From contig CM055835.1 in assembly GCA_029582265.1 (NCBI GenBank), forward strand, positions 13,261,498-13,325,497: a stretch of DNA of 64,000 bases, read 5' to 3'. Shown in pieces: positions 21,843 through 34,217 of the stretch (position 1 is its first letter; the number at the start of each line of letters is the position of its first letter). A program made the position numbers and the translations under genes. This DNA comes from Zoroaster sp. YZ-2022. Its lineage: Eukaryota; Echinodermata; Asteroidea; Forcipulatida; Zoroasteridae. Below the pieces are notes generated by a model. It did no database searches, had not been told where the DNA came from, and was given only the letters and a program-made list of their open reading frames with translations.

Positions 21843-22341
21843 TTGTTGCCAACCTTTAATATCCAAGATTTCAGTTCCTTACCACTGATGTACCAAGAGG
21901 AATTTATAAAACATTTGGAAATTATTATGCTACAATTATGGTCATTACGTTGTCCTTATTGTAAGTTCTATACCTATATACAGTAGTTGGGTGAACGTCG
22001 GGTGTAGAATGGCGCACATAGGGTGTAGGGCGTACAAGTTGCTGTAGGGAAGGCCGATAGAAGTTCCTAGGAAAGTTCCATTGACCGATGTCTCTTTTAA
22101 CACGTGCACGTGTGGCATGGTTGTTGCGGAGGTGTGACATGCTGGCCATCACACAATCAACTGCTGTATATATCCGCGAGTCTCATTTTCCTTCGATTCC
22201 CTTTTTGTTGCCAACCTTTAATATCCAAGATTTCAGTTCCTTACCACTGATGTACTGTACCAAGAGGAATTTATAAAACATTTGGAAATTATTATGCTAC
22301 AATTATGGTCATTACGTTGTCCTTATTGTAAGTTCTATACC
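21843..22341. repeat. Local ~135-bp direct repeat
   Basis: The sequence starting TTGTTGCCAACCTTTAATAT and ending near TTGTAAGTTCTATACCT occurs at 21843-21975 and 22206-22341 with a 4-bp indel (GTAC). Each copy is followed by a related GTCGGGTGTAG phrase. This is a recent segmental duplication within the BEN-gene region. Confidence 0.7.
21985..22150 (-). CDS. Likely exon preceding the BEN domain
   Basis: The minus strand reads MSHLRNNHATRARVKRDIGQ, then WNFPRNFYRP, LQQLVRPTPYVRHSTPDV and HPTTVYR. The VRPTxPxVR phrase repeats the DVRPTTPNMRP phrase of the exon at 20615-20457, and part of the exon is duplicated at 19465-19612. Splice limits are approximate. Confidence 0.35.
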
Positions 22342-22560
22342 TTTTTGAAGTTGGGCAAACGTCGGGTGTAGGGCATACATGTACATAAACCATCTGGTAG
22401 CAGTCCGTCTAGATAAAAAGAAACTGCATTAAATTCCGACTTGTATCTGTTTTTGGTATTTTTCTCTTTTCGAAAGGATAGCAAGAATACCAAGTAATTT
22501 TTTTCTCATTTCTGCCATGAGTCGAGTGCCACTAAAATTATTGGAAATGTTAATTGTGTC

Positions 22561-25500
22561 TTAGGGAAATATTGGATGTATATATCTATACATTTCATGA
22601 ATGCACTCTCCTGTGTCATTGGTTGTATGAGACTGCATTTTATGTGTTTGTTTCATAATGTAAATCAAATCTTCCTTAGATAATCCATCAAAATTACCTG
22701 ACGGATCAATTAGCACTGTTTGTTTTTGAGATGTTTGTTTTTTGTGTAAAAGAATAAATATTATTCTTACTGAGAACAATGGTGCAGCACAGCTGGACCT
22801 TGAATGCGAGTTTCCCCTTTTGGCCTCTGAGGGAAAACTTGCTCATCACAGAGTTGCCTAAAAGAGCTCTCATGACGCATCCGACTAATTTTGTCAGGTC
22901 TTCTCCTCTCTCAATTTGTGACAGTGCCTTTCACCTGAAAAATAATTATTGCATATCATTTTGTTGTTCACCTTGGTTTTGTTGTTGTTCTTCTGTTTTA
23001 GTTTTTACACAAATTGCTTTCTCTCACTCTTTCAAATGCAGCTCTAATTTGTGATTATTTTAGCCAGACTTTCCATGTTATTATCTGTTTTTTATTGTAA
23101 CCTTTTTGTATTAATTATTAACCCAACATGTAACATCATTCATTAAATGGTTAGAAAACCAGCTCAATACAACATCCTCCAAAGATTGAGCCTGTAATGC
23201 AACAAAATAGAAAGAACAGTACATTTGACCGTCGGTTCAGTGCTTAAAGATCCTTACCACAAAATGTGTAAATTTTAAAAGACCCATTATTACCGCTTCG
23301 GAACTCCTGAAAAATATCTCCCAAGGCATAGCTTCTTTTTAGATGTATTTAATTTGGTCTGTAAGGCCCTTTCGATTGTTACAGATATTAAAAAGCCAAT
23401 AAGGACCTTACTGCATTGAGAATGTTTTGTTCTGATCCCAATGCAAAAATGTACAACAGTATTTTTTACAACGGTTGCATTGACCACGGTTAGGGTGGAA
23501 AAAATTGCTGGCAGTCAGTCAGTCTGCACAACCTGTGATATTGAGGTCTACTCTCAAGTTTTATCTGCACAGCCAACAGGGCCCAATTTCATGGCGCTGC
23601 TTACCACAGAATTCTGCGCTTACGGCGCCATAAAAAGCGTGTGATTCTATGCGCCGTAAGCGCAGAATTCCACAGTAAGCAGTGCCATGAAATTGGGCCC
23701 AGGTTGTTTTGACCAGAAGACTTTCATTAGGTATCACAATGATTTTTGTCAAATGTACAGAACTAGTTATTTGTTAGATCCATGTTTTAAAGCTCATTGA
23801 AAGAAACATTTTAATACCTCACATGTCCCTATATGACTTACGGTTTTCTAGTTATAGCATTTTATAGTTTACGGAAAAAGAGCCAAAATATGCAAATTAA
23901 CGTAATTTGCATTTTCCTCCATTTTTGATGACCTGTAACTTAGAAAGTATACATCCGAATTACTTCAAACTTTCACTATACTTTCATTTCTAAGAATTTA
24001 TTATACCAAATTTTTTTTCAACTCAACCAACAATTTACTTTTTAAATTATGAAGAATCATAAACAGCACATTATTCAAATTTCTTATGTGAAAACATTGA
24101 TTTTTATCAAGAAATTTGAATTTTTCGCCTATTTTGAAAGCTTGTATCTTAAAAAGTTTACATCTCACATCCTTCAAACTTTCTGTATTGCTTATTTCCT
24201 GGCTCCTTGTCGGTCTTGGTGAATTTCAGCCCCAATCAAATTTTAATTTTAAAATTATTGATGACCAAATATTGCATATTATGCATTTTTCATAGTGACG
24301 AGTTTGATAATTTTTTGAAGAATTTCAAGAATTTGCAAGATGGTTACAGTAGAAGTATTTTAAACCAAAACCAACTAACCTGTAATATGTTCCAAGAAAT
24401 AAACATTGCTTTTCACTGAAAAACACAATTAACAACAATAATAAAGAAATTAAGAAAACAACTCAAATTTGTACTTTTTAGTCAAAAATATTTTTTCTTT
24501 TATTCTTTTCACAAATTCATCATATATCGTCACAGCTGAATTTAGGTTTACAATTGTTACCTTGTTTCTTGTAACAGTTCACAAATTTATTGTTATGAAA
24601 TTAATAATAAGAAGCTTTGAACATATTAAAGGGACACTCACGTCTTTCATTATTCAATACATCATAATACAAAAAGGCTTTAATTTTGCAAGGCATTATA
24701 TAACGACATCTGTCCATGATTTCTGATGAGCTATCTTGATGGAGTATATCTGAAGGAACAATCGATGTGTAGTTTCGAAGACTGGTATGTTTGGCCGCCG
24801 TCCACGCCCTGTAGCAACAAATATTGCTTCCAGTAGTCTCTTTGTTTCATCATCTGTTTGAAATTACAAAAATATACATGCATTTACATTAGTTATATAA
24901 TTTAGAAGCATGATAATCGCATTTCAAATTTTCTCACGAAAATGATTGAACAGTGGTAATGGCACTAAACATGCTAAACATGTATCACTTGTTGCACTAT
25001 TTTCTGGTTTTAAGATGACAAGTTAACAAATAAACGACACTTTTCTTGACTATGAAGAGATTTTCCATCATTTGTATAATGTCATTAATGGTAAGACACG
25101 GTTTGAGACACTGTATCTAGATTTTGTTTTTCCGATGGGCAGCACATGTAAGAACGCCGAAAATGGTCCGCCATCTTTGATTTTGATTTTTTCAATAGAT
25201 AAACAAGAGGGCCGTAATTTGTTGGCATATTTCTTCACTTTCGTCTCTTAAAAATTTCAAAAAATTACAGATCTGCATCAGTTATGAAACAATTGTACCG
25301 TGTATTTTTTTACAGGACGACTCTTTTCACTATTTATTGACTTTTTGGGGCCAAACTGGGTGCCTCGTTTTCAGATCTGAACACGAAACAAAGCGTGTCT
25401 GCAGTCCAATGCAAAGTCGAACGAGTCAACCGGGGGCCACATCCACAGCGTCGCGAACTTTGGATTATTTCATCTTGACAGTGACTTTAATATACCGTAA

Positions 25501-28500
25501 AATACATTTATATTTGATCTCAAATAATTAACCAATAACTACATACATGTACCTGTTTCATTGACAAAATCTGTCGCGTAGACATCATTTTTGTCGTCTT
25601 TTCGATCATCACACAGCTCCATTTTGGGTCAGTTGGACAAGCGCGTCATGGCGATGTCAACATGTGCCGCAAAGCTGCGCGCAGTAAAAAAATGTACGAC
25701 CTGGTTGTGTTCAATGGCTCTGCGCTCTTTCGCCATGGCTCGCGCAACTATGCCGTTGTCGGAACTATTTTTATCGCGAAACAAGCTTCATTTTGATATG
25801 TTTTTTGAGGGGGTTTTACCGTTTTAACATCACGAATTAGTTGGCTGAAAATTTGAAGATGTATTTTTGACACAAATACAACCGTCAACCCCCCGAAATT
25901 TGGTACGAAAATAAAGCTTTGGATTTACTCTTTCATCTGGTCATCGGTCTGTTTTCATGTATTCATCCGCGAGAGAGCTCCATTCATAAAAACGAAGCTA
26001 TGGTACATTGCACGGTCCGAGTGACCGGAACAATGGGTCGCACGGGCCCCCAAACAATCAATATTTCAAGGGGCGATTGCAGGTAATAAACGTGCTTTAT
26101 TTAACAAAAGAAATACACACAATGATAGACAATGAATCAAACTTTTATTTAATGCTTTATTTGACAACAACAAATGAAAATTTAATCACTTTTTTAACCA
26201 GTTAAAATGTACTGTTATGCACGTTTAGTGTACGTTGGGGACACACACACACACGGGCTACTGTGATACCTACTTTCATGATAAATAGCGAGAGTTCAAA
26301 AATGTTTGCAAACATTACAATACTAAAGTCATACAGTCAAGGTTGTAGCTAGGGCAAATTGAATGCCGGCTAATTTTGTCGAGGGTGAGTGTATCGAGTG
26401 CAGCGCAGCGCCTCACGACCGGGGTCCAGGGGCCCGCTTAAGGGCCCCTGGTGGGGTCAAGGGGCAGCGTCCTCTGGAAGCTGAAGGGTTTTAGTTGTTT
26501 TGTATTGCTTTGATGGGCTCTCCTGCCCCTCTCCTGCCCATATTTGTGCCTTTGACAGAGTCATTGTCAGAGGCAAAAACATGTGCAGGAGAGCCATAGA
26601 GAATAAACACTTGTATTGTTAAGTAAAATGTCATAGTAAAATAAATAAAATATTTGCAGAAAAAATAATTACTGTCTTACCTTGTTCTTATTCTTTAAAC
26701 TAGTCTAACTTTATAGCGCCTATCCTTCTTCTCTGACCAGAGCTTGACAGCTTTCCCAAATGGAAATTGTTCTATTGGGGGGCCTGCTATATTAATGAGT
26801 AGATAATCCAAGGTGTCTTCCCCCATCCTGTTCCTGATGTCTGTCTTTATGAGTTTCATTTGTGAGAAGTCTCGTTCGCAGTCACTGGTATGGGGTGGCA
26901 ATACTTTGTATATGTGTGCCAACTTGGACAGTGAAGGAAATGTAGCACAGTACACATTGGAATCCGATTTGATGGTGAGTTTTGTGAGGAAGTCACTTTG
27001 ACTTAGTTTGTTATCACCCGCTGCTTGTACATAAAATATGACGTCTTTCATTTCATTGATGGCTGTGTCCTTTGGTAGTCCAAACTGATCACAAAGTTTT
27101 GCAACATGGGAGCACATTTCATCAGGTTGCACTTTACTTGTACAATAACTTTGTGGATTGAATATTTCTGAGAATGAAGCCATGAACTCTGAATTTTGAA
27201 ACCTTGCTTCTATTATCTATTATCGCATCTATGAATGGAGCCTGGGTCTTGATACGAAAATGGGTAACTTCTTCCGGGATAGTTAGCTTTGTCTTGATTT
27301 TGATACCTTGAGCTTCCAAGCCAGATATGGTTCCTGTTAAGTCCATCTCCTTTTTTGCTTTCAGTATAGCAATTGTGGCGGCCAGTGAAGTACTGACAGT
27401 TGAAAAGTTAATCTGCGAAACTTGAAATTGCAAACTTAGTCTATTAATTGTCGGCAACACTTCACACATAAGACACAATGTGGCCAAGAAGTCAAATCGT
27501 GTCATAAGGTTAACGAGGCCTGCTGCACCTGCATCACCCTGCTCCTCAGCCTCTCTTTCTAGACTAATTGATACGCTCCCTACAATGCCTTTCAATTTTG
27601 TGGCACATTCCCCTAGTGCTAGCCACCTAGTGTCAGCCGGCTTTTTTACTTTTCCTGATCCTGATCTTGAGTCGGATTCAATGTCGAGACTATCCTTGAG
27701 CAAATTTTGCACTGCTGTGAGCCCTTTGGTCCTGACGGCACTTCTTGAGTAAAATGCAAGGAGTGATTTCACCACTCGTTTGAATTTTTGAATAACTGGG
27801 AAATTTGTTCCAGCTTGTTTGGCTGCCAGATTTAGTTTGTGCGCCGCACAATGCTGACCAATAGCCAAAGCTACAGGCTTATGTGGGTCATTTGTATCCT
27901 TTTGTTTCTCACACTGTCTGTCAATAATTTTTTTTACTGCACCATTCAATCTGCCCATCATAACTGCAGCACCATCTGTACCGATTCCCCTAAGCTTTTC
28001 ATATGGTAGGCCATTACTTTCAATGTAGTCTGTTATCTTCTGGCTGACTGCATCAGCATTTAAACTTATGAAACAGTCATCAAGTTCATTCATCTCGGTA
28101 GACTGCAATTCCAACGCATCTAAAACTTTCAGATATTTCACGCTTACATCGCCGCTCGAATTGATATATCTACCATGGATCACCATTTGTTCTACAACAG
28201 ACACGTCGGTGGTTTCATCGAACATAAGTGCATAGGCGTCACTATCTTTAATGTCATCTAAAATCTCTGTTTCAATAACATCACTGACGCTTTGCAACAT
28301 ATCTGTGATGGCAGTGTTGGAGGTATATTTAGCATTATTTCTTTTGCTTAATGTCAATTCCCAGAAGTTTCTCCAACTCAAGCAATTTTGGAAAGTTCAT
28401 AGTGTGAGCAATGTTGTTCTTGCAGAGAAAATACAGGCATTTAAATGCCTGAACCATGCCATCCTCAGAAATGTTTTCAGGGTTGGTTAAAAGTTTGGCT

Positions 28501-30546
28501 ACATTTTGGGATTGAGTAGCGGCCATTTCAGCCTTGACTGAATCCCGGTGTTCTGCCGTTTCTTCATGTTCCTTTACATTTTGTAGTCTAATTCTTACAC
28601 TGGGTGTTTTTCTCCATGCTGTACTGCGACCATGTGGTTGCTTCTGGCAATATGTACAATACATGCCCTCGTTTGGAACGTATTTCAACCATGGGCGATT
28701 TATTCTCCACTTGGTTGAGAATGTTTGCAAGTTTTTGTTTTTTTGCGGTAGGGTTATTAATATTACTAACGTTAGTACTACAAGTAGCCTGCTCCGACTC
28801 ACCATCGGTGTCATGATATCCCCCTTTCGCGGCAAGAGTCGGGGCCACATTATCACCAAGATTATCACCTTCATCAGCGTCCTTTCTCTTCGGTCGAAAA
28901 ACTTTTTATGTTCGATTACATAATAATTGCAAAGAATCTTAATTAATCACTGCGAAAACTTTCAGAACTACACTTAAAATTGTTTTCACCTGTTGCACGT
29001 GTTACGATGATTCCGTTGACTGATGTTGTAAAGCCGTGTCCAGGGCTGCGTTCCATTCACGCAAGCGGTGAGTAAACGTTCGCCAAGCGTTGGCCAACGG
29101 AATTCGGCAAAGCGGGACGATAGTGTGAGTTAAAATGGCTGCGCACAGTGCGTTGTGGTATGCGCACGTAAGGCGAACACCTCAGAAAGCCGTTCGCCAT
29201 CGGTTGCCAACGTTGGCAACGTTTGCACAAGCGGAACGCAGCCCTGGCAGATCTCAGCACAACATGCAATGCAACTAACCAATCACGATTGGGATTCACT
29301 GGGCTATCCCACTACGTCACGTGCATAAATTATTATAATGTTGACCATGGATCGAGTAAGTCTCGTACCCACATCTGGCGGTGGTGCAAAGGCCACGTGT
29401 AACACGCACACATGCACCATTCTTTCCCTGAGAAAGAGTCTAGGGTGTTGTGGTGGGATCATTAGTGCATGAAAGGGTGACGGCGCTAAACTCGGTACAT
29501 ATTGGCGCTGATTGTTTTAACAAAAATAAAATACACACGTTGAATAGGCGTTTACAATGAGTTTTTTCTTTATTTCTCACTTATTTCAATGAAATTTTTA
29601 ATAATTTTACATAAATTTATGCCGGTCGGAGTTTGTTAATTTTCATTCGATCCCGGTCGGCTAAAGCTAGGGCCGGTCATGACCGACTGGCGCCGACCGT
29701 GGTAGCTACAACGTTGCATACAGTGGGTATCCAAGATGGCATGATATTATTTAGACATTTGGATATCAATTAATACTTGGCGTTAATTAAGTTAACGCTT
29801 GAGTTAAGTTAATGCTTGAGTTAATTAAGGCTTAAATATTTACATACCAAGCACTTCTGTTTCTCTGGCTCATCAGCGAGTTTTTCTTCGAATTTGAGCA
29901 TTAAATCTAATGTCTCCATAGGTTTACCCTCCGGTAAGAGTGAAGAAATTGTCAGCTCTTCTGGGTTTTTCTGGTCACCCAGGACTGACACAGCCTGCTC
30001 AACCCTTTTGAGCCTTTCTAACACTAAAAGAACAAATAATACACTTTGTGTCATTAAATTTTGAACATTTTTATAGGGCAATCACATACAGTATTTAAAC
30101 AACCATTACAATAAACATGATTCCACTGGGAAAGGAAATAAATTGCAGTGAGAAAGAAATTAATTGCACTAAATTATGCACCATGAGTTAACCATTTACT
30201 GAAAATTCTGCATAAACTATCACCCTTCATTTCAGAAACAGTGATGATCTTTTTAGCAGTTGTTATTCAGGATTGTATTGCAGATATTCATATAAAACGT
30301 AAAGGGCATTATTGAAAAACTAATGACTCCAAATTATTCAAATAAATAGTTAAATGCACTAATTTTAAAATGCGCTCTATAAAGTATTATCCTGTAAATG
30401 ATGTGTATCTCAGAACAAGTGTTACTCAACACTTTTTGTGTAAAAAATACCTTCTTGAAGCATACTGTGAATGCTTCTTGACCGTTCTGCAAATCGACTC
30501 CCCGATGACGACTCAGAATTCATAGAAATGTCCAGTTCACTTTCCC
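22561..30546 (-). CDS. DUF4806-domain gene, four 3' exons
   Basis: Exons 30546-30451, 30023-29848, 22927-22771 and 22715-22561 have canonical splice sites and join without breaking the frame (phases 1, 0, 1). The protein reads GESELDISMNSESSSGSRFA, VLERLKRVEQAVSVLG, LLPEGKPMETLDLMLKFEEK, ALSQIERGEDLTKLVGCVMR, SKFSLRGQKGKLAFK and a 50-residue tail to the stop at 22561. 'LP-G-P-x-T-L-x-L-x-x-FEEKL ... L-x-x-IG/ERGxDLx-x-V-x-x-x-MRxLL ... xxSLRGQKGKxAF' is the DUF4806 pattern; its function is unknown. Upstream exons are not identified, and copy B of the RAG1-N/P element lies in the preceding sequence. The 6.9-kb intron holds a hAT element and a small ORF. Confidence 0.6.
23579..23700. mobile_element. 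Fold-back MITE
   Basis: A 122-bp near-perfect inverted repeat: arms run from GGGCCCAATTTCATGGC inward to CGCTTACGGCGC, and mirror back to 23700. The loop is only about 20 bp. Each arm is about 50 bp with a few mismatches. It lies in an intron of the DUF4806 gene. Confidence 0.7.
23701..24690. other. AT-rich intronic stretch
   Basis: No coding signal. The phrase 'TGACCTGTAACTTAGAAAGT..CATCCGAATTACTTCAAACTTTC' near 23930 is echoed near 24145 (TTGTATCTTAAAAAGT..CATCTCACATCCTTCAAACTTTC), suggesting a degenerate internal repeat. Confidence 0.35.
24696..25622 (-). CDS. Small two-exon ORF (75 residues) nested in the DUF4806 intron
   Basis: Exon 1 (25622-25553) starts MELCDDRKDDKNDVYATDF and ends ACAG/GTACATG. 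Exon 2 (24853-24696) follows an AG acceptor and reads DDETKRLLEAIFVATGRGRR, PNIPVFETTHRLFLQIYSIK and a stop. The junction codon GA-T is restored in frame. The size and clean join are seen; the function is unrecognised. It could be a separate gene or an unused first-exon pair. Confidence 0.35.
26695..28874 (-). pseudogene. hAT transposase (KIAA1586/C17orf113-like), frameshifted
   Basis: Three frames cover the protein. N-terminal: a TTF/BED-like zinc region with NRPWLKYVPNEGMYCTYCQK and later H-x4-H (EHEETAEHRDS). Central (27134-28381): SDAYALMFDETTDVS with the first catalytic Asp, LRGIGTDGAAVMMGRLNG (second Asp), GQHCAAHKLNLA and KKPADTRWLALGE. C-terminal (26695-27183): the hAT dimerisation region FPSLSKLAHIYKVLPPHTSD, CERDFSQMK and DIRNRMGEDTLDYLL. 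Frameshifts lie near 28370 and 27190. Otherwise all family blocks are present in order, so inactivation seems recent. Confidence 0.75.
29041..29246. mobile_element. Short MITE nested near the hAT 5' end
   Basis: CCAGGGCTGCGTTCC at 29040 is mirrored by GGAACGCAGCCCTGG ending at 29247. The interior is rich in CAAGCG/CGTTGGC inverted words. About 206 bp. No convincing target duplication. Confidence 0.55.
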
Positions 30547-30884
30547 CTACACATAATTTGAACAAAATAATAAGAAATGAACACAATACACATGTAAATA
30601 TGTACATTCTGTAATGAATTAACTCATAATGTTTAATGTAAAATTGTATTGATATAGTGAATGAGACATTTCTAGCAGCAGAAAACTGCTTTATTACATA
30701 TCACATACATTTAACTTCATCAATGCGAGTCTAAACTAGTCCATGAGGCTGCAAATTTCTTGGTACCAAATCATAGGAGTAATGCTCACATAAATACCTT
30801 TCATTTATAAAATATACACTGTAGACCTGGCATCAAGTTACAAGAGATACAAGTTATTAACAGATGGGAAATACATGTACCTGT

Positions 30885-30902
30885 CTAGAACCATGCTAGA
30901 AC
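30885..30902. repeat. Doubled target sequence left of copy B
   Basis: CTAGAAC (30885-30891), CATG, then CTAGAAC (30896-30902) immediately precede copy B. CATG is what remains if both CAT/ATG element tips are left after excision, so this may be an old footprint at a reused site. Confidence 0.5.
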
Positions 30903-31156
30903 CATAGAGATGTTCGGTCGAAACCCATGTCCCAGTTGTAGAGACTGATAAGCTGACTCCACTTGATGTCTTGGTTACGGAACTGTACAAATGGAATATA
31001 AATGACATCAATTAATAAACTTGATTGGTGGCAGACAGTCGGAACTGGATGAGAGAGGAGCAGTGCAAGAATGGCATATTTCTCCCTTGCAATTTATTCT
31101 GCTGGAAAAATTAAAATATGTTTACTGATGACACAAAGAGAAGAAAAAAAACTTAC

Positions 31157-32957
31157 ATGTAAAGTCCTTGTTTTGTTGTTCCAGCCTGAGTTCTCAAAGT
31201 TGTTCCGTGTGGTCTTGAGGAGATGGGGTACATCGCAGAAAAAGAAAATCTTGCGGGATGGATCAACAGGATTCACTGCAAAGTGCTGTACACCCTCAAC
31301 TTGCTGTGCACCATACAACTTGTAAAATTTTCTATTAGGAGAAGCCCCATCGCAAACAAGACCACGAACCTTGAAACCTACAGTTTCCAAGAACACAATT
31401 GCCTCATGAATGATATGGTACAGCTGGTGACTGGATGCACCAGCAGTTGCATAAAACCCAATTGGCGAATGGAGAGCAGAAAACAATCCTCTAATCATCA
31501 AGACAAGAACGTGGTGCTTCATTGTCTCCACCAACTTTCCTCTCAAAGGCCTTTATTTCGTTACCGACACTGCCTACATCAAGAAAGCCGACAAGATGAC
31601 CAGTGCGTCTGTTGTAAACCAACTCCGACTTAATTTTCATCTCATCAAATGCGATGGTCACATTCTGCTGGTGTTCAGGTAGGTTTTCTAGGTTGACATC
31701 TCGAAGAATTCTGGAAACCAAGTCGGTGTTGAATCCAATGGTAGGGTTTCCAAAGTGACTATATGGATGCAATGTGTTGGTGTGTGGCAGATGAAGAAAT
31801 CCACTTTCTCGACGAAGATTATACGCTGATGGAGATTTGCTGTGGACAGCAATGCAGAAGCGTAGTATCGCTGGATGCCAACGCATACCCCTGCCTTTTT
31901 TGGCACTTTCTTTTTGTTGCTCCCAAAGCAGATACGCTGGAGATCCTGGACGTAAGGAATTTTTCATGGATGACTCACATGACAGCATTGCTGCCATTAC
32001 CTGGTCTTGTTGATTGGGTTGAAGTGAGAGGCCATCTTGGTCGATAAGGGTCTTAACCTTTGATGCCATGTGAGAAATCTTTCTGGACAGGTTTCCCTTG
32101 TCGTTGCTGAGAACACTTGCCTTTTTCATCAACTCAGCATGACTTAGCCGGTCATTCCTGGTCGAGGTATTGCCGCACATTGCCTTCTGCCTCCGACTGA
32201 CTATCGAGAACAAATCTCCACGGTGGATTTTGCACGCTTGACATCTGTGAGATGGCTTTGGAACAAGGAGTGTGCAGCTATTGTGGCGGATGGTTTTCAG
32301 TGGGTGGGTTGTATAGGAATCATTTCCTGTTATCGTGATTGGTATTTCTCCTCGGAGCCCTGTCTTGGCAGCAACCACAGTCGAAATCATCATTGCCAAG
32401 ACACACGTTGAGATTTACCATTGTGTGAACTAACTGGATTATATTGGTGGACTGGTCCAACACAGCCGGTATGCCCTCAAAATAAATATGTTGTGCAAGA
32501 ACCTCTCGATCACAGATGATGGTCTTCCATGACAAATCGGGGTAACATCTGATGGACAAAAGAATTTCACCCATTTCCGTAAACTTCATCGCCTGTTTGA
32601 AGTTCTGCCCTTGGCACACTGTCGGCCCATGTTGAATCGAAATGTCATGAAAAGACGTGTACTCTCTGCTACATGAACTGCAAGACGTTTCTCGGTAATT
32701 GTGGACTTTGATGGTGCACTTGATCCCTTTCCTGTACTGTTTCTTCCACCAGTAATCAAGATTGCGAACACAAGTGTGGCACACATATGGTGGATGCACT
32801 GATCTAACGTCAGAACTGACGTAACATCAGAACTGACATCTATCTCCAGGGCCCGTAATATAACATCCTTGTGAACTCCCTTACTGTGTGGTGTTCACCC
32901 CCTCTCAACTGCAGTTTGTCCACAGAGACGACAGAGATCTTTAATATTCTCTTGCAT
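31157..32957 (-). pseudogene. Transposase with RAG1-N-like zinc module, copy B
   Basis: Starts MQENIKDLCRLCGQTAVERG at 32957, then needs frameshifts (a G run near 32900; again near 32800) to reach HPPYVCHTCVRNLDYWWKK and SCSSCSREY. A further frame holds CQACKIHRGDL and the P-like blocks MRWHPAILRFCIAVHSKS, LPHTNTLHPYSHF, IAFDEMKIKSELVY, GHLVGFLDVG, VLVLMIRGL, VCDGASPNRKFYKL and FFFCDVPHLLKTTRN. FDEM and CDGA are the expected catalytic-type acidic positions. The coding exon ends at GTAAGT (31156), aligned to copy A. At least three frameshifts make it inactive. Confidence 0.7.
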
Positions 32958-34205
32958 GGCTACATTTAACCACACAGAAAGGACCACGTAACAGGATCAA
33001 TTGAATAAAACCATGAAATCAGCCACCCATCTCTATTGAGACGCATCTCAAACTGCCACACAACCGTCGTCAAAGACAGGGAAAATTTAAAATGAAAGGA
33101 ATGATTTCCACAGGATTAAGCCAATTTAACTTAACGATGGAACCCTGCAGCTTCGTCCATCCAGAGAGAGAGAACTGACCCAAACAAAACTATTCCATCA
33201 ACAAATTTCCATGAAGAGAATCAATAAGCGGTGAAAGAAAGGGAAGGCTTTATTAGATAATCTGTGAAAAGAAAAAGACAAGACTTTGTTTCAAAATACA
33301 GAAAGAACCTTTCTCTAGGTTTCAAGTACACCTTAAAAATACGTGGTCAAGTACACTAAGTTAAATACAAAAACAAATTCAGCAAACCTTTGCCTTTTCA
33401 TTGACAAAAAATGTTTGCGATTAACGGATTGAGAACAATTGTTTATATTTAATGCACCCATCAATTAAACTTCAGTAAAATATTTTTCTTATGTAAATAT
33501 GCTGTAAACAAAAAGAAGAAGAAAGGTACATTTATGTATTGTAACACTAACAATGTTAAAACTTCATTGTGGAAAATAAATGTTTGCCAAATAAATAAAA
33601 ATGTCATGTCGGGAGGTGTTTCCCTCAAAAAGAAATTAAATTATAACACTAATCTGTAATCACTCGTTTCTAAATAATGACAAAAATAATAATTAGGAGG
33701 CCTAGCCCTGTTGCTGAGCCCAACACAAGTTTTCACTATTTTTGTAAACAAAATTCACTTCAGTAATCCCCAAATTGTTTAATTCTAAATCACTACATCA
33801 CCGACAAATAACTTATAAAATAATGTGTAATCTTGTTGTTTTACCCCCGATGGTCATGATGATACAGACTCTGTTTACGAAAAAAAAAAAAATTTCGAGA
33901 AAAAAAAGTCAGTTTACAAAGTTTTTGTTTGAAGTTGGGTAACATTGGGGAACGTCATGGCAGACATCATTGAAAAGCTCATTTCATGTCGAAGAAAATG
34001 CAGTATTTCTTTAGCATGTGAGGTCATGCAATTGCCTAAAATATCATATTTTAATCATTGATATATTTATAACGAGTTTTTGTCAAAAAAAGTCATAACT
34101 TACTGAAAACTCGGCCGATTTTCGCCCCCGAAAAGGCAAAAGAAAACTCTTTGCGAAAGCAGAAACTGCACATCGGTATACACACAGTATGCATCATCTG
34201 TAACG

Positions 34206-34217
34206 ACTGCGCATGCG
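34206..34217 (-). promoter_or_regulatory. NRF1-like palindrome in 5' region of copy B
   Basis: ACTGCGCATGCG, 296 bp inside the 5' terminus; identical to the words in copies A and C. It is followed toward the terminus by GCACACAGG (34359) and GCGGTCGTAAA (34374). Confidence 0.5.

Larger units (their letters stand above)
26338..29716 (-). mobile_element. Complete hAT-family transposon
   Basis: Flanked by a perfect 8-bp duplication CATACAGT (26330-26337 and 29717-29724), as expected for hAT. Termini are CAAGGTTGTAGCTA on the left and the complement of CAACGTTGTAGCTA on the right. Length 3379 bp. It carries a near-complete transposase on the minus strand and has inserted into an intron of the DUF4806 gene on the same strand. 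Confidence 0.85.
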
